From positions 1 to 60,100 of the forward strand of contig JBMSMQ010000004.1 in NCBI GenBank assembly GCA_049421205.1: 60,100 nucleotides of DNA, read 5' to 3'. The notes under the pieces were generated by a model. It saw only the letters and a list, made by a program, of their open reading frames with translations. It did not search any database and had not been told where the DNA came from. The position numbers were made by a program, and so were the translations under genes. How positions within the stretch are numbered: the first letter of the stretch is position 1; every line of letters begins with the position of its first letter. Of the stretch, positions 59,576 to 60,100 are shown piece by piece. The DNA is from JAFMIT01 sp049421205. Its GTDB lineage: Bacteria > Actinomycetota > Actinomycetes > S36-B12 > UBA5976.

Positions 59576-59664
59576 AAGTGGCGAAAACAGCATAAAACCC
59601 ACTAATTTCACCCTGTGATGATTAACGGAGTCATCATTTCGAATATTTTCTGGAAGGAAAATTT
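59576..59664 (+). promoter_or_regulatory. Upstream region of the HU gene
   Basis: This 89-base gap is AT-rich and holds an inverted repeat TGATGA (59616-59621) and TCATCA (59631-59636) with a nine-base loop. There is no T-tract after it, so it is not a convincing terminator for leuCD. GGAAGGA precedes the hup GTG. I cannot assign -35 and -10 elements with confidence. Confidence 0.4.
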
Positions 59665-60100
59665 GTGAAGAAATCTGATCTCGCACTTTTGCTCATAGAT
59701 CACTATGGGCTTGCAAAGAAAGATGCAAACGCTGCAATTGAATTGATTTTTGAAGAAATCGCTCGTTCACTTTCCAAAGGTGAGCCTGTACAGGTCGCTG
59801 GATTTGGTACATTTAAGAAGAAGGTTGTACCAGCTCGTAAAGCACGTATGGGTCGAAACCCAGCCACTGGCGAGCAAATGATGTTTGCTGCAAAGAAGGC
59901 TTCAACAAAGCCAGTCTTTCTAGCAGCAAAGGTATTGAAAGAAGTTGTCAGTGGTGCAACCAAGCTTCCTGCTGCAAAGAAGCCTGCTGCAAAGCCAGCG
60001 GCTAAGCCTGTCGCGAAGAAAGCAGCTGCCAAGAAGACTGTTGCTAAGAAGACAGTGAAGAAGGCTGCAAAGAAAGTTGCAAGCAAGAAGAAGCCTGCTC
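59665..60100 (+). CDS. hup: HU-type nucleoid protein with Lys/Ala-rich tail (3' end outside window)
   Basis: The first 90 or so residues are an HU/IHF DNA-bending domain: KKSDLALLL, VQVAGFGTFKKKVVPARKARMGRNPATGE with the DNA-intercalating RNPATG arm, then a tail of PAAKK/AKKT-like units. The two-part layout is that of mycobacterial HupB, where the tail resembles histone H1. The GTG at 59665 has GGAAGGA in front. The coding sequence is cut at base 60100, so the tail length is unknown. Confidence 0.93.
   Translation, partial: MKKSDLALLLIDHYGLAKKDANAAIELIFEEIARSLSKGEPVQVAGFGTFKKKVVPARKARMGRNPATGEQMMFAAKKASTKPVFLAAKVLKEVVSGATKLPAAKKPAAKPAAKPVAKKAAAKKTVAKKTVKKAAKKVASKKKPA

Noticed and set aside
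59703..60086. A 127-residue Ala/Phe-rich frame on the minus strand
   Set aside because: It is the complement of the Lys/Ala-rich HU tail.
59945..60100. The AAG/GCT-rich stretch as a tandem DNA repeat array
   Set aside because: The units are irregular and in frame; they encode the PAAKK-like tail of HU.
1..60100. CRISPR array, prophage, insertion sequence or integrase
   Set aside because: No regularly spaced repeats, transposase or phage-like frames were seen; gene order is that of the actinobacterial core.

Overview
The window is about 60 kb of chromosomal core sequence from a low-GC actinobacterium; I saw no insertion sequence, phage gene, integrase or CRISPR array. The phylum is shown by two WhiB regulators, the 24-residue ribosomal protein bL37, a SigR-type sigma factor with a ZAS anti-sigma factor, an acyl-CoA carboxylase with its small epsilon subunit, DUF3499, DUF5719 and Rv3235-family proteins, and the order iclR(ndgR)-leuC-leuD-hup. 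AT-rich codon use, very tight packing (many 1-14 nt overlaps) and many GTG starts suggest a streamlined aquatic lineage such as Nanopelagicales (acI). That placement is inference.

Layout. 0-4.7 kb: end of an SRAP/YedK gene, an APH-type kinase, then a secreted S/T-rich protein, a lipoprotein and a two-component system. 4.7-7.6 kb: SigR-type sigma factor and redox anti-sigma factor behind a likely autoregulated promoter, bL37, WhiB1, a lipid kinase. 7.6-15.2 kb: nucleoside and aldehyde metabolism (two-gene ALDH16-like pair, DeoC, PLP decarboxylase, phosphohexomutase, PNP, gamma-glutamylcyclotransferase). 15.2-23.7 kb: LpdA-like flavoprotein, acyl-CoA carboxylase subunits with Maf and biotin ligase, GtrA, PurK and PurE. 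23.7-37.7 kb: envelope and glycan block (glycosyltransferases, LCP ligase, a 1134-residue SpoIID/CWB2 protein, ManC-like nucleotidyltransferase, WhiB2, ManB). 37.7-44.6 kb: Rv3235-family, LysM and SAF proteins, proline catabolism (PruA), a DUF2256 mini-protein, SerA and a large membrane protein. 44.6-48.2 kb: threonine catabolism (Tdh, Kbl) in one operon with a cytochrome P450. 48.2-59.6 kb: branched-chain amino acid synthesis (leuA, leuB, ilvE, cimA, leuCD) interleaved with gltX, tRNA-Gln and tRNA-Glu. 59.7 kb to the end: HU-type protein with a Lys/Ala tail.

The most informative parts are regulatory. The leuA leader encodes a 14-residue peptide with three Leu codons, followed by a hairpin whose loop can pair downstream (LEU-element-type pseudoknot). 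The cimA leader encodes a tiny peptide with two Ile codons, followed by two hairpins; the second is an intrinsic terminator ending 11 nt before the cimA start. The ndgR/leuC intergenic region holds a perfect palindrome that doubles as the -35 elements of two face-to-face promoters. Many transcription units begin with TANNNT, six nucleotides, then ATG or GTG, so leaderless translation is widely used here.
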